Shown: positions 1 through 7,348 of the stretch, one piece after another
Numbering within the stretch: position 1 is the first letter of the stretch
Layout of the letters: each line of letters starts with the position of its first letter
Source of the DNA: an uncultured Clostridia bacterium
Lineage (GTDB): Bacteria > Bacillota > Clostridia > UBA1381
Reading direction: 5' to 3'
DNA: 25,923 nucleotides
Assembly: GCA_934454215.1 (NCBI GenBank)
Contig: CAKSGG010000038.1
Coordinates: 1 to 25,923, forward strand
Translations under genes and position numbers: made by a program
Notes under the pieces: model-generated
The model's database searches: none
What the model saw: only the letters and a program-made list of their open reading frames with translations
What the model was told of the DNA's origin: nothing

Positions 1-137
1 TAACTTTATTAAATTCTTAAAGCTTTTTAACTTCCTAAACCCGAAAAATCTTTTTCTTCTCTGCCCTTTCTCGCTTTAAACGCAATTTGTTTGATACCAT
101 CTCAATTGCCGCTCCCGCTCTCTCGGACAGCTTGTTT
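1..137 (-). other. Probable untranslated leader of an rRNA operon (partial)
   Basis: This stretch lies directly downstream, on the minus strand, of a very strong promoter and has no convincing reading frame with a ribosome binding site. It can form a short hairpin (GCAATT with AATTGC) and is purine-rich toward the window edge. A long untranslated purine-rich leader after such a promoter is what a 16S rRNA operon usually has, so I infer an rRNA operon begins just left of the window. No 16S sequence is visible. A tRNA operon or other highly expressed gene is the alternative. Confidence 0.35.
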
Positions 138-166
138 AGTATACCATATCCTCCACCTCTTGTCAA
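138..166 (-). promoter_or_regulatory. Strong sigma-A promoter, rRNA type
   Basis: On the minus strand there is TTGACA (161-166), a 17-base spacer and TATACT (138-143). An A-rich tract resembling an UP element lies just upstream (about 167-180). It reads toward the left edge of the window, away from all genes seen here. Confidence 0.75.
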
Positions 167-277
167 GTGTTTTTTTTATCTTTGGTGGGTTTTTTCTTTT
201 CCGTCTTACTGTGTCACTATATTTTGTGCTTTGTTTCCTGTGCTTCCACTATTATTTAGCATTTTGTATAAAATCAT

Positions 278-745
278 TTAACTTACTTCTATTATTGACG
301 CATTTTTACTCTTCGCATACGTTTTAGTATAATATGTTCCACCCTTATTAAATTTACAATAAGATACAACATACTTTGAATTGTCAACCATATAACGATT
401 TCTTTTGTGCATACATCCACTATAATAACAATTTGACGTATAAATAATTTCATTTGCATTTAGTAATAAATTGCTATATTTTTCTTTATTAATTTTATCA
501 TAATATTTATTCTGATTTTTACACGGCAAAGCCATAATCAACTTGATATCGAAAAATTGCCATATACGTAAAATTATTTCACCACATAAAATATCAAAAC
601 CCATAGCACCTCCGCAAATAAAATTTTTAACCCCTAAATTTATAAGTTTTAAAACCTCCTCTGATACTCTGTCTTGTATATCATTTATGTCCCCTACTAT
701 GTTTCTATGTCCGGTAAAACAACAGGTTTCTTTTGGAATAATCAA
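278..745 (-). CDS. SLOG-superfamily protein, YpsA/DUF1273-like
   Basis: The 155-residue product resembles the short stand-alone SLOG (SMF/DprA-LOG Rossmann-like) proteins related to Bacillus YpsA. Visible signatures are CFTGHR near the N-terminus (about residues 8-13), a glycine-rich GGAMGFD loop near residue 46, and a C-terminal KGGTYYTKTYA segment typical of the family. Family members are thought to bind nucleotide-like ligands and some occur in conflict systems, but the biochemical role is unknown. The start is TTG at 745-743, chosen because a clear AAGGAG lies 10-14 bases upstream; no ATG is better placed. The gene is clearly more AT-rich than the division genes nearby, which suggests a different history. 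It has its own promoter (800-828). No terminator is obvious after it. The family assignment is good; the function is not known. Confidence 0.8.
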   Translation of the reverse strand: MIIPKETCCFTGHRNIVGDINDIQDRVSEEVLKLINLGVKNFICGGAMGFDILCGEIILRIWQFFDIKLIMALPCKNQNKYYDKINKEKYSNLLLNANEIIYTSNCYYSGCMHKRNRYMVDNSKYVVSYCKFNKGGTYYTKTYAKSKNASIIEVS

Positions 746-799
746 ATTTTATCACTCCTTATTAATATATTTATTATTTATTTGGTAATAATTATATTA

Positions 800-828
800 A
801 TATTATTATATTTTTATTTAGTTGTCAA
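800..828 (-). promoter_or_regulatory. Promoter of the SLOG gene
   Basis: On the minus strand TTGACA (823-828) is followed by a 17-base spacer and TAATAT (800-805). It sits about 55 bases upstream of the TTG start and faces away from the plus-strand XRE gene, so the two genes share this intergenic region. Confidence 0.65.
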
Positions 829-857
829 TTGGTTAGAATTATATTAGGGTGATTTTT

Positions 858-1091
858 ATGAAATTTGAATTTAAAGATAACTATATAAAAATAGGATTGA
901 AAATATCATATTACAGAAAATTAAAATCGCTGACCCAAGAACAGCTTGCCGAAATTCTGGGCTGCGGTGTTTCATTTATAGGTCAAATAGAAGCACCGAA
1001 TATTTACAAGGCAATTTCTCTTGACACTCTTTTCAGAATTTCAAAAGCACTTGACGTGCCTGCATATAAATTTCTTTATTTTGACGATTAA
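858..1091 (+). CDS. XRE-family helix-turn-helix regulator (small)
   Basis: A 77-residue protein consisting almost entirely of one Cro/C1-type helix-turn-helix domain. The segment IGLKISYYRKLKSLTQEQLA followed by EILGCGVSFIGQIE is the classic pattern, with the QEQLA and SFIGQIE helices forming the DNA-binding unit; the end (SLDTLFRISKALDVPAYKFL) is the usual dimerising tail. The start at 858 (ATG) is preferred over a GTG nine bases upstream because AGGGTGA ends five bases before it. It is divergent from the SLOG gene and convergent, with only 13 bases between, with a second XRE gene that is broken. Its target is unknown; autoregulation and control of the SLOG gene are plausible but inferred. 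Confidence 0.85.
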   Translation: MKFEFKDNYIKIGLKISYYRKLKSLTQEQLAEILGCGVSFIGQIEAPNIYKAISLDTLFRISKALDVPAYKFLYFDD

Positions 1092-1104
1092 TGCAGGCAC
1101 AAGC

Positions 1105-1329
1105 CTATTCCAGCAAATCTTCATACCGCACTCCCAATATCTCTTTTAAACATTTTATTTCATCTATATAAATATGTCTTTGCCCCACCTCAACCTTTGC
1201 CAAAGCGCTCCTTGTCATGTCACACCCTTTTATTTGCAGCCTTGCCGAAAGCTACTCCTGCGTTAATTTATTTTTTATACGCAAGCTTCTTATTCTTTCA
1301 CCGACATTCTTCTCATAATCCCAATTCAT
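1105..1329 (-). pseudogene. XRE-family regulator interrupted by an in-frame TAG
   Basis: Reading from ATG at 1329-1327 gives a 75-codon frame starting MNWDYEKNVGERIRSLR, an XRE helix-turn-helix, but codon 26 (1254-1252) is TAG. The residues around it read NKLTQE-stop-LSARLQ, where the family has Q, so one CAG-to-TAG change explains the break. The frame continues cleanly with family-like sequence (SALAKVEVGQRHI, LKEILGVRYEDLLE) to a TAG stop at 1107-1105. A good ribosome binding site (GGAGG, seven bases from ATG) remains. The start lies just after the divIVA terminator and no separate promoter is evident. TAG ends other genes in the window, so recoding is unlikely. The gene is probably dead, recently inactivated, or this is a sequencing error. 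Confidence 0.75.
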
Positions 1330-1343
1330 GACCGTTCCTCCGT

Positions 1344-1371
1344 AAAACACAAAAGAGGGCATAAGCCCCCT
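1344..1371 (-). terminator. Intrinsic terminator after divIVA
   Basis: On the minus strand the hairpin AGGGGGC-TTAT-GCCCTCT (1371-1354) is followed by TTTTGTGTTTT. It begins four bases after the divIVA stop codon and closes the division operon. Confidence 0.85.
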
Positions 1372-1374
1372 TAA

Positions 1375-1812
1375 TCAAGCGTCGCCGAGTATTTGTATAA
1401 TCGACTCGCTCATTGATTTTATTCTCGCTTTATAATTTTCTACCTGCGATTTCAGCGACAGCATTTCCTGATGTTTCTTTAAATGCTCCTCGTCAATCTG
1501 CTTTGACAGCCGTGACGCATCAATTCTGGCTCTCGCAATAATGCCTTCCGCCTCCGTTTTCGCATTTTGGCGTACTTCGTCCGCCGTATGTTTCGCAACA
1601 TCAAGCGACTGCTTCATTGTTACTTCAATCAGCTTGTATCTTTCAAGCGCCTCGGTAAGCAATCCGATTTTGTCTTTCAGCGTCTGATTCTCCTTATAAA
1701 GCTGCTCATAATCCTGAATGACCGTATCCAAAAAATCGTCAACCTCATCACAGTCATAGCCTTTTATCTTCTTTTCAAATTCCTTATTCTGTATATCAAT
1801 CGGACGAAGCAT
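1375..1812 (-). CDS. divIVA: DivIVA-domain cell-division/polarity protein
   Basis: The 145-residue product opens with MLRPIDIQNKEFEKKIKGYD and continues CDEVDDFLDTVIQDYEQL, the conserved N-terminal DivIVA domain that binds curved membrane at poles and septa. The rest (about residues 35-130) is heptad-like, charged coiled coil that multimerises. The length is on the short side for the family, with no long C-terminal extension. It is the last gene of the yggS-sepF-ylmH-divIVA string, starts 18 bases after ylmH with a strong GGGAGGA site, and is followed at once by a terminator. In Bacillota this protein marks division sites and poles; the exact role (division, growth or sporulation) varies by species and cannot be read here. 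Confidence 0.93.
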   Translation of the reverse strand: MLRPIDIQNKEFEKKIKGYDCDEVDDFLDTVIQDYEQLYKENQTLKDKIGLLTEALERYKLIEVTMKQSLDVAKHTADEVRQNAKTEAEGIIARARIDASRLSKQIDEEHLKKHQEMLSLKSQVENYKARIKSMSESIIQILGDA

Positions 1813-1830
1813 AGAAATTTCCTCCCAACA

Positions 1831-2586
1831 TTAAATATATTTTTTTACCGAAATATGAGTTCTGCCCGAACGGGTCGTACCTCCCGAGCCCTCAAAAATA
1901 AATCTTCCGAAACCCTGAATCGAAAGCAAATCCCCATCTTTTATCTGATGTGACGTATCCGTCACGGGTCTGTGATTTACTTTCAGCTTATCACCCGTAA
2001 TAAGCTTTGCCGCCGCACTGCGCGCAAGCTTTGTCACCGCTCCCACAACCGCATCGGCTCTGGGCGACGCACAAACCGCACTTATCTGCATAAATCTGCG
2101 CTTGGGATTCAGCTCCCCGATGTTTTCGACAATCTCGGTTTTTACACCCTGATTGCCTATCTTTTTTATATTTCCGGCAATGAACTCCGCAATATCGCTC
2201 ATAACCGCCGCATAGGCAAAGCCGTCTTCATCAATTATAATATCACCCGTCTTTGAGCGGTCTATCCCGAGCGAAAGCATAGTTCCCAGATAATCCCTAT
2301 GAGTAAGCTCACGGTTATATCCGCCGCTTATCCTGATAACCGAAATCGGGAAAAGGCACTCCTCCGCCTCACTCCATTCGGGAAATACTCCCAGAACTTT
2401 TCTTTCGCAGTTCGGAAAGCCCCCGAAAAACATCGTATTATATCCGCAGGGAATATGAAAATTATCCTCTATGTATGCAAGCTCGCCGCCGTCAAGAAAC
2501 TGCGAAAATCTCGGCTCGGCATATTTATCGCAAAGCGAAAACAAGTCCTCCGTCTTTGCGGTCAGTAATTCGTTTTTATCCGTCAT
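1831..2586 (-). CDS. ylmH: YlmH-family S4-domain RNA-binding protein
   Basis: 251 residues with the full YlmH layout: an N-terminal region containing FLDGGELAYIEDNF and the FGGFPNCERKVLGVFP segment, a central region, and a C-terminal S4 RNA-binding domain (about residues 180-245; SAAAKLITGDKLKVNHRPV and the KDGDLLSIQGFGRF turn). Bacillus and Staphylococcus homologues (also called RqcP2) bind the large ribosomal subunit and act in rescue of stalled ribosomes; the gene is traditionally linked with division genes. The ATG overlaps the sepF stop by four bases (ATGA), so translation is probably coupled. No ylmG (YggT-family membrane protein) lies between sepF and this gene, unlike the Bacillus order. 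Confidence 0.92.
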   Translation of the reverse strand: MTDKNELLTAKTEDLFSLCDKYAEPRFSQFLDGGELAYIEDNFHIPCGYNTMFFGGFPNCERKVLGVFPEWSEAEECLFPISVIRISGGYNRELTHRDYLGTMLSLGIDRSKTGDIIIDEDGFAYAAVMSDIAEFIAGNIKKIGNQGVKTEIVENIGELNPKRRFMQISAVCASPRADAVVGAVTKLARSAAAKLITGDKLKVNHRPVTDTSHQIKDGDLLSIQGFGRFIFEGSGGTTRSGRTHISVKKYI

Positions 2587-3041
2587 TTCAAATCAAAATT
2601 ATTTCTCGTATGTTCCTTTATGCTGTCACCCGAAATATCTATATGCCTCGGCGCAGCAATAAAAATACCTACATTAATCTTGCGGATATTTCCGCTTAAG
2701 CCGTATACCGTGCCCGAAATAAAATCAACAACACGAAGCGCCTCCTCGGAATCTCTCATTCCCGTTACGTCAAAAACAACAACCTGTCCTCTTATAAGCA
2801 CGTCCGACGCTTTCCGTGCGTCGTCAAAGGTTGTCGGCTTTATTATTTGAACGTTTGCGTCCTCGTTTCTTGTCGTAATCGGAACGACCTTTCTGTCGCT
2901 CCTCATTATCGGACGTGTAAATTTCTTGTGCTTTTCCTCCGGCTCATCCTCGGCAATATCCTCGTCCTCCATAATATCATCATCTTCATATTCGTCATAA
3001 TCAAAGCTGAAAAAATTTTTTACAGTATTCATCAATCCCAT
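2583..3041 (-). CDS. sepF: Cell division protein SepF
   Basis: 152 residues. The first ~12 (MGLMNTVKNFFSF) form the membrane-binding amphipathic helix, residues ~13-40 are a very acidic linker, and residues ~60-140 are the compact SepF domain (VQIIKPTTFDDARKASDVL, VVFDVTGM, VDFISGTVYGLSG, IFIAAP). SepF bends membrane, binds the FtsZ C-terminus and aligns FtsZ filaments at the septum. It starts 24 bases after yggS with AGGAGG eight bases before the ATG. Its stop overlaps the ylmH start. All expected family features are present and nothing looks broken. Confidence 0.95.
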   Translation of the reverse strand: MGLMNTVKNFFSFDYDEYEDDDIMEDEDIAEDEPEEKHKKFTRPIMRSDRKVVPITTRNEDANVQIIKPTTFDDARKASDVLIRGQVVVFDVTGMRDSEEALRVVDFISGTVYGLSGNIRKINVGIFIAAPRHIDISGDSIKEHTRNNFDLK

Positions 3042-3065
3042 GATTTTTTACCTCCTGTTTTTATT

Positions 3066-3758
3066 TTATATATCATAATTTCGTTTTCCGAATATTGCAC
3101 TGCCTATTCTGACCATGTTCGAGCCGCACTCTATTGCAGTCTCAAAATCATTGCTCATTCCCATAGACAGATAATCCATACTTACATTATCGTATTTTTT
3201 ACCCTTAATGTCAATAAAAATTTTATTCATGTTACTAAAATGCAAAACATTTTTAACACTTTCTTCATTTTTCGGCGCAACCGTCATAAGCCCTCTCACT
3301 CTGACATTGCTTAATTCACCTGCGTGAATGAGCATTTCTTCCAACTCATCGGGAGCAATGCCCGATTTTGTTTCCTCGCCGCTGATGTTTATTTCAATCA
3401 GTATATCCATGACAACGCCGTGTTTGAGCGCCTGTTTGTCAATCTCGTCCATAAGCCTTATGCTGTCTACGGAATGTATCAGGCAAACCTTGTCTATTAT
3501 GTATTTTATTTTATTCGTTTGGAGATGACCTATCATGTGCCAGCGCACAGGCTTGACAAATTCAAATTTATCTCTTATATCCTGCGGCTTGTTTTCGCCT
3601 ATGTCGGTCACTCCCCAATCAACAGCCTCGTTCATCATCTCAACGGGATATGTTTTCGTAACCGCAACAAGCGTTATATCCTCACGCCTGCGGCCGCTCT
3701 TTTCCGCCGCCGCACAAATTCTTTTTTCAACCTCATTCAGCCGTTCCGTTACTCCCAT
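3066..3758 (-). CDS. yggS: YggS/YlmE-family pyridoxal-phosphate homeostasis protein
   Basis: 230 residues of the PLPBP (YggS/PROSC) family, a single-domain TIM barrel that holds PLP on a lysine but has no known catalysis and maintains vitamin B6 and amino-acid balance. Visible hallmarks are LVAVTKTYPVE, where the K binds PLP (about residue 35), DIGENKPQD, WHMIGHLQTNK, the RGLMTVAP strand, and LSMGMSNDFETAI with VRIGSAIFG at the end. The length is normal. It begins one base after the upstream HlyD-like gene, and AGGAG from the end of that gene serves as its ribosome binding site. Placement directly before sepF is common in Bacillota. Confidence 0.95.
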   Translation of the reverse strand: MGVTERLNEVEKRICAAAEKSGRRREDITLVAVTKTYPVEMMNEAVDWGVTDIGENKPQDIRDKFEFVKPVRWHMIGHLQTNKIKYIIDKVCLIHSVDSIRLMDEIDKQALKHGVVMDILIEINISGEETKSGIAPDELEEMLIHAGELSNVRVRGLMTVAPKNEESVKNVLHFSNMNKIFIDIKGKKYDNVSMDYLSMGMSNDFETAIECGSNMVRIGSAIFGKRNYDI

Positions 3759-3759
3759 T

Positions 3760-4950
3760 TTAACGTTCTCCTATTATAATGCGTTCCATATCCTTTATTT
3801 TATTTTCAGCGCCCGACACGGAATCAACAATTATAAATTCCTGCTCCGAATCGGTATACAGTATATCACAGTAGCAGTTATATTCTCTTGTGCCTTTCAT
3901 AGCTTTGACATATTTGTTTCCGTTATCGTCACTTCGTATTGCCTGAATCGGGATTTTATATCCCGTATAGCTCTCGAAAATCATATCAATATCTGTACGG
4001 CGGTATGACAGCGCACCTTCAAAATACATCGGACATTTCACGATTACGAGCCTGTAACCGTTTTCGTCGGTATCGCTTATTCGGTAAATCGTACCGTGAA
4101 TCAGCTCGCCCGCTATATTCTTGAACCTAAGCGTCACTTCCTCGCCCGTTTTATGTTTCTGCGCCGTTTCCGACGGAACACGCATTGCGGTATACCAAAT
4201 ATGATTATTCACTATTTTGCATACGGCGCTGTCCGTTTCAACATTTTTACTGCTGATTTTTGCAGGCTCCGAAAATGTCAGATGATTCATATAGTCAATC
4301 GTATAATTATCAATGCTTTCGGGCATCAATGCGCCCTCCAGTCCGTCCGTATACGCCACGAACACGCCCGACATATCGGCGGTAACGTCTTTTCTGCTTG
4401 TGCTTATGCGGTTTTCGACCGCCTCTTTTTCAAGTATAAGGCTTTGAAGAATATCCTCATCGCTTATTTCAACGCCGCTGCGGAGGTTATTCAAGTCCTC
4501 CTTATAATCGGCAATTTTTATCACATCGTTATCTCTGCTTATTTTGCTTATATCTCTGACGATACCCGCAACCTTGCTTTCGGTATCTATACCGCCGCTG
4601 CGGTACAATGTACTTTCTCTGAGCCTTTCCCGTCTGTGTGCTATCTTTTTATCTATTGTACGCAGTTCTTTTAATTTATCGTCGCTTACCGTTCCGCTGA
4701 ACACCGTGCATATAAGCGAATCCTTAGCCACTCTCTCGCCCTCGCCGACGTTATTGTAAAGTGTTCCGTCAATTTCCGAATAATACACTTTTTCGTCTCT
4801 GATGATTACCGCCTCGGGGTCGTTCACAAGATGTTCGACCGTTTCGCGGCTTACATCAACCGAATTAAGCGGAGCGGTTATATAGTACACGCTTAAAACG
4901 CTGCACAGAATGATTACGGCAATAAATACCCCCAAAAATACCTTCTTCAT
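3760..4950 (-). CDS. HlyD-like membrane-anchored protein of the division cluster
   Basis: 396 residues with one N-terminal membrane segment (about residues 5-27, VFLGVFIAVIILCSVLSVYY). A lipoyl/biotinyl-like half-motif follows (YYSEIDGTLYNNVGEGERV), then a charged helical region (about 95-190) and beta-rich domains like the barrel parts of membrane-fusion (HlyD) proteins. No transporter partner lies beside it. Similar proteins are often found next to yggS/sepF in Clostridia and are annotated only as HlyD-family adaptors, so a role at the septum or envelope is a context-based guess. The ATG abuts the stop of the patatin gene (TAAATG), which implies translational coupling; only a weak AGG precedes it. 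Confidence 0.7.
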   Translation of the reverse strand: MKKVFLGVFIAVIILCSVLSVYYITAPLNSVDVSRETVEHLVNDPEAVIIRDEKVYYSEIDGTLYNNVGEGERVAKDSLICTVFSGTVSDDKLKELRTIDKKIAHRRERLRESTLYRSGGIDTESKVAGIVRDISKISRDNDVIKIADYKEDLNNLRSGVEISDEDILQSLILEKEAVENRISTSRKDVTADMSGVFVAYTDGLEGALMPESIDNYTIDYMNHLTFSEPAKISSKNVETDSAVCKIVNNHIWYTAMRVPSETAQKHKTGEEVTLRFKNIAGELIHGTIYRISDTDENGYRLVIVKCPMYFEGALSYRRTDIDMIFESYTGYKIPIQAIRSDDNGNKYVKAMKGTREYNCYCDILYTDSEQEFIIVDSVSGAENKIKDMERIIIGER

Positions 4951-6048
4951 TTAACCTGCCCTTTTCTTAAGATAAATTATAGCCGACGCCGCCTCGTATT
5001 CCGGCATTATATCAAGCTTGCTTTTCGCAAAATCAAAGCCGTCGGTTTCAAGAACACGTGCAAGAGCGCATATAACTTCACATCTGCCCCCTGCGGATTT
5101 AAGGCTCTTTTCACCGCACAGCTGATATACCGCCGTTACCTCCTTTGCAAGCTCTTCAAATTTAACCTCCCGCAAAAGCGGTACGCCGAAAGCCTGTGCG
5201 GCGTACTGAACGCCCCGTACAATTTCGGGACTGTATTTTGAATACACCTCCGCATATTCGCCGATATTGAAATACGCCTCATCGCCGAACAGTCTGCCGA
5301 ACGTCTTTTTACAGTCCAGATACCCCTCCGCCATACTTTTTTTAATTCCCTCGGAATTAAAATCGAGCGTTCCCACGTGCGGTTTTTTGCACTCTATGTT
5401 TATGACATTACAGCCCGACGTGTTAAAGTCCTTATAAAAGCCTATGCCCTTGACGTTTACCGTTATAATATCCCGTATTCCCTTTTTCATCAAAATGCCG
5501 AGCGGCATATTATCCGCCATTCCGCCGTCAATCAAGGTTTTTCCGTCAATTTTTCTCGGCTTGAAAACAGGCAGGCATGACGATGCAAGCAAATATCGGA
5601 CAAGCTCTCCCTCGGGGATATTTTCCATATCCGGAAAGAGCAGTTTTTTATCGGTAAGCGAATACGCCGTCAGCCCAAAATCCATGCCGGAACTTCGTAT
5701 TGCGTCCTCGTCAATTATTCTGTAAAGTAAATTTTCAAGCGGCTTTGTGTCAAGACCGTCATTTCTGCGGATTTCTCCCGCAAGCTTAAAAATGTTTCTG
5801 AGATTAAGCAGATTGGTTTTGTCCTCCGTCTGCGAAGAAACGGAAACAACATCGTCAACCGCAATTTTTTCCCAAAGCTCATGCGCAGTATCAAAAGCAC
5901 CCTGCACAAAAAGCGCACCGTTTATCGCTCCTATCGACGCGCCCGCAACGGCACATATATCAACATTCATTTCATTAAGTGCCTTCCACACACCTATCTG
6001 ATATGCGCCCCGTGCGCCTCCGCCCGCAAAAACAAGTCCGAAAGCCAT
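4951..6048 (-). CDS. Patatin-like phospholipase
   Basis: 365 residues. The N-terminal patatin domain shows the oxyanion-hole motif GGGARGAY (residues 9-16), the nucleophile elbow GASIG with Ser38, and the catalytic Asp in DGG (Asp174). These form the Ser-Asp dyad of patatin-type lipid acyl hydrolases. No signal peptide or membrane segment is present, so it is likely cytoplasmic or membrane-peripheral. The C-terminal ~130 residues are helical and not recognised. It starts 11 bases after the phosphoribosyltransferase with only a weak ribosome binding site. The substrate is unknown. Being in the same transcript as division genes hints at membrane remodelling, which is inference. Confidence 0.88.
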   Translation of the reverse strand: MAFGLVFAGGGARGAYQIGVWKALNEMNVDICAVAGASIGAINGALFVQGAFDTAHELWEKIAVDDVVSVSSQTEDKTNLLNLRNIFKLAGEIRRNDGLDTKPLENLLYRIIDEDAIRSSGMDFGLTAYSLTDKKLLFPDMENIPEGELVRYLLASSCLPVFKPRKIDGKTLIDGGMADNMPLGILMKKGIRDIITVNVKGIGFYKDFNTSGCNVINIECKKPHVGTLDFNSEGIKKSMAEGYLDCKKTFGRLFGDEAYFNIGEYAEVYSKYSPEIVRGVQYAAQAFGVPLLREVKFEELAKEVTAVYQLCGEKSLKSAGGRCEVICALARVLETDGFDFAKSKLDIMPEYEAASAIIYLKKRAG

Positions 6049-6059
6049 AATATTTTTAC

Positions 6060-6614
6060 TTAAAGAGCCTTACCGTCCTTATCAAACAGAGGCAGCTTTT
6101 CGAGGAATATAATATCATCTCTGTCAGCCGCTTCACCCTCCGCAAGAACAGCCATTTTGCCTACGACGTTTCCGCCGCACAGCCCTACAAGCTTTTCAAG
6201 CGCAAGCAGTGATTCGCCCGTGCTTATAACGTCGTCTATGATAAGAACTCTTTTTCCTTTCATTTTTTCAGCGTCGGACGAACCGAGACAGAGCTTTTGA
6301 ACTCCTGCCGTCGTTATGGAATCAACCTCGGTTGAGATTATATTATCCATGTACAGCTTCGGTGCTTTCCTTGCCGCTATGTAGTCCTTGCCCGTAATCT
6401 TTGCAAATTCATAAGTAAGGGGAATGCCCTTTGATTCGGCAGTTATGGCAACGTCGAAATCGGGTGCTTTTTCGGCAAGAGCCTTTGCGCTTTCAACCGT
6501 GATTTCCACATCTCCGAACATAATGAACGCTGCAATTTGCAGGTTTTCGTTTATCGGGAACAAAGGCAGATGTCTTTCTTTCCCTGCTATTGTCATTGTA
6601 TAATGCTTGTGCAT
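6060..6614 (-). CDS. Adenine-type phosphoribosyltransferase family protein
   Basis: 184 residues from the ATG at 6614, chosen because AAGGAG lies about nine bases upstream. A longer in-frame extension upstream runs through the promoter and has no ribosome binding site. The PRPP-binding loop VLIIDDVISTGES (about residues 123-135) is intact, preceded by a substrate-side region with VAITAESKGIPL and YIAARKAPKLYM as in adenine/xanthine phosphoribosyltransferases. It probably converts a purine base or related compound with PRPP to a nucleotide, or acts as a purine sensor; the base cannot be decided. It is the first gene of the minus-strand run and has an excellent promoter 50-80 bases upstream. 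Confidence 0.85.
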   Translation of the reverse strand: MHKHYTMTIAGKERHLPLFPINENLQIAAFIMFGDVEITVESAKALAEKAPDFDVAITAESKGIPLTYEFAKITGKDYIAARKAPKLYMDNIISTEVDSITTAGVQKLCLGSSDAEKMKGKRVLIIDDVISTGESLLALEKLVGLCGGNVVGKMAVLAEGEAADRDDIIFLEKLPLFDKDGKAL

Positions 6615-6666
6615 TTTATTTATCTCCTTTTTCTTTACGTCATTTAAGCATAACGCTACATTATAT

Positions 6667-6695
6667 ATTATAGTATATATTTTATCCCGTGTCAA
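6667..6695 (-). promoter_or_regulatory. Promoter of the phosphoribosyltransferase-to-divIVA operon
   Basis: On the minus strand there is consensus TTGACA (6690-6695), exactly 17 bases, then consensus TATAAT (6667-6672). No other comparably good promoter is seen in the small gaps down to divIVA, so it may drive all seven genes. Confidence 0.85.
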
Positions 6696-6789
6696 TGGAA
6701 AATAAGCGTAAAAGTCCACAAAATTTTCTTCAACATTTTTATAATGACGTACTTTTCGTTTCCAAATCATACAATTAACAAAAAATTTA

Positions 6790-6818
6790 TTGAAATTATT
6801 TCATTTGTATGTTATAAT
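6790..6818 (+). promoter_or_regulatory. Promoter of the membrane protein / ricT pair
   Basis: On the plus strand TTGAAA (6790-6795), a 17-base spacer and TATAAT (6813-6818) lie 35 bases before the start codon at 6853. It is divergent from the promoter at 6667-6695, about 95 bases away. Confidence 0.8.
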
Positions 6819-6852
6819 AAAGAGTAATAATAAAATGGGGGAGTGTTGCTGA

Positions 6853-7326
6853 ATGACCGAGACGCAGTCGGCAGGATTTAAGGAATTTCTTATATCTCTC
6901 GTATGGGCGGCGGTGCTGTTCGTCATGGGAGGGTCGGTAAGCTATGCGATTCCGCTGTTCAAGGTAATCGGCGGCATAGGCACGCTTCTGTTTCTGTGTG
7001 CATTTGCATTTTTCGTACTTACACGCTACAGCGCTGTTTTTACATATTCCCTTAACGGATATATTTTAAGGGTAAACAGAACGATAGGCCACAGAAACAA
7101 GGAAGTCGAAATCAAGCTTTCGCAGATAAAAGCCGTTTCGGCAAAGGACCCCCGTATAAAACCGACATACAGAATGAGGAAATATATTTTAAGAAATAGG
7201 CTTGACTGCTATATAACTTTCAGCGACGGCGGAACGGAAAAATGTCTGCTGTTTGACCCGTCGCCCGAACTGCTCAGAAAAATAAAAAAGCAGATGAAAA
7301 AAGCCGATAAAAACGAGCCGCAGTAA
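6853..7326 (+). CDS. Small two-helix membrane protein, PH-like
   Basis: 157 residues. Two hydrophobic membrane segments (about residues 12-32 and 37-58) are followed by a soluble, basic ~95-residue domain (FTYSLNGYILRVNRTIGHRN, KLSQIKAVSAKDPRIKP, DCYITFSDGGTEKCLLFDPS). Its strand pattern resembles bacterial PH-like domains that follow two helices. No catalytic motif is visible and I do not recognise a named family. The lysine-rich end (LRKIKKQMKKADK) should face the cytoplasm. A GGGGGAG site lies nine bases before the ATG. It precedes ricT by 22 bases and is probably co-transcribed with it. Confidence 0.7.
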   Translation: MTETQSAGFKEFLISLVWAAVLFVMGGSVSYAIPLFKVIGGIGTLLFLCAFAFFVLTRYSAVFTYSLNGYILRVNRTIGHRNKEVEIKLSQIKAVSAKDPRIKPTYRMRKYILRNRLDCYITFSDGGTEKCLLFDPSPELLRKIKKQMKKADKNEPQ

Positions 7327-7348
7327 ATGCGGCGGAACGGAGACAGTA

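Noticed and set aside
87..327. Two overlapping plus-strand frames of 64 and 78 codons
   Set aside because: They lack ribosome binding sites, are low-complexity Phe/Leu/Ser-rich, and run across the minus-strand rRNA-type promoter and the end of the SLOG gene.
1252..1254. TAG recoded as an amino acid
   Set aside because: TAG ends other genes cleanly here (for example at 10510-10512 and 22259-22261), so a nonsense mutation is simpler.
4604..4614. GTACAATGTAC inside the HlyD-like gene as a third copy of the hairpin core
   Set aside because: It sits in well-behaved coding sequence and lacks the flanking CCCGA and CGAG, so it is a chance palindrome.
6615..6770. Longer N-terminus for the phosphoribosyltransferase
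   Set aside because: The extension would contain the consensus promoter at 6667-6695 and has no ribosome binding site, while the ATG at 6614 has one and matches the family start.
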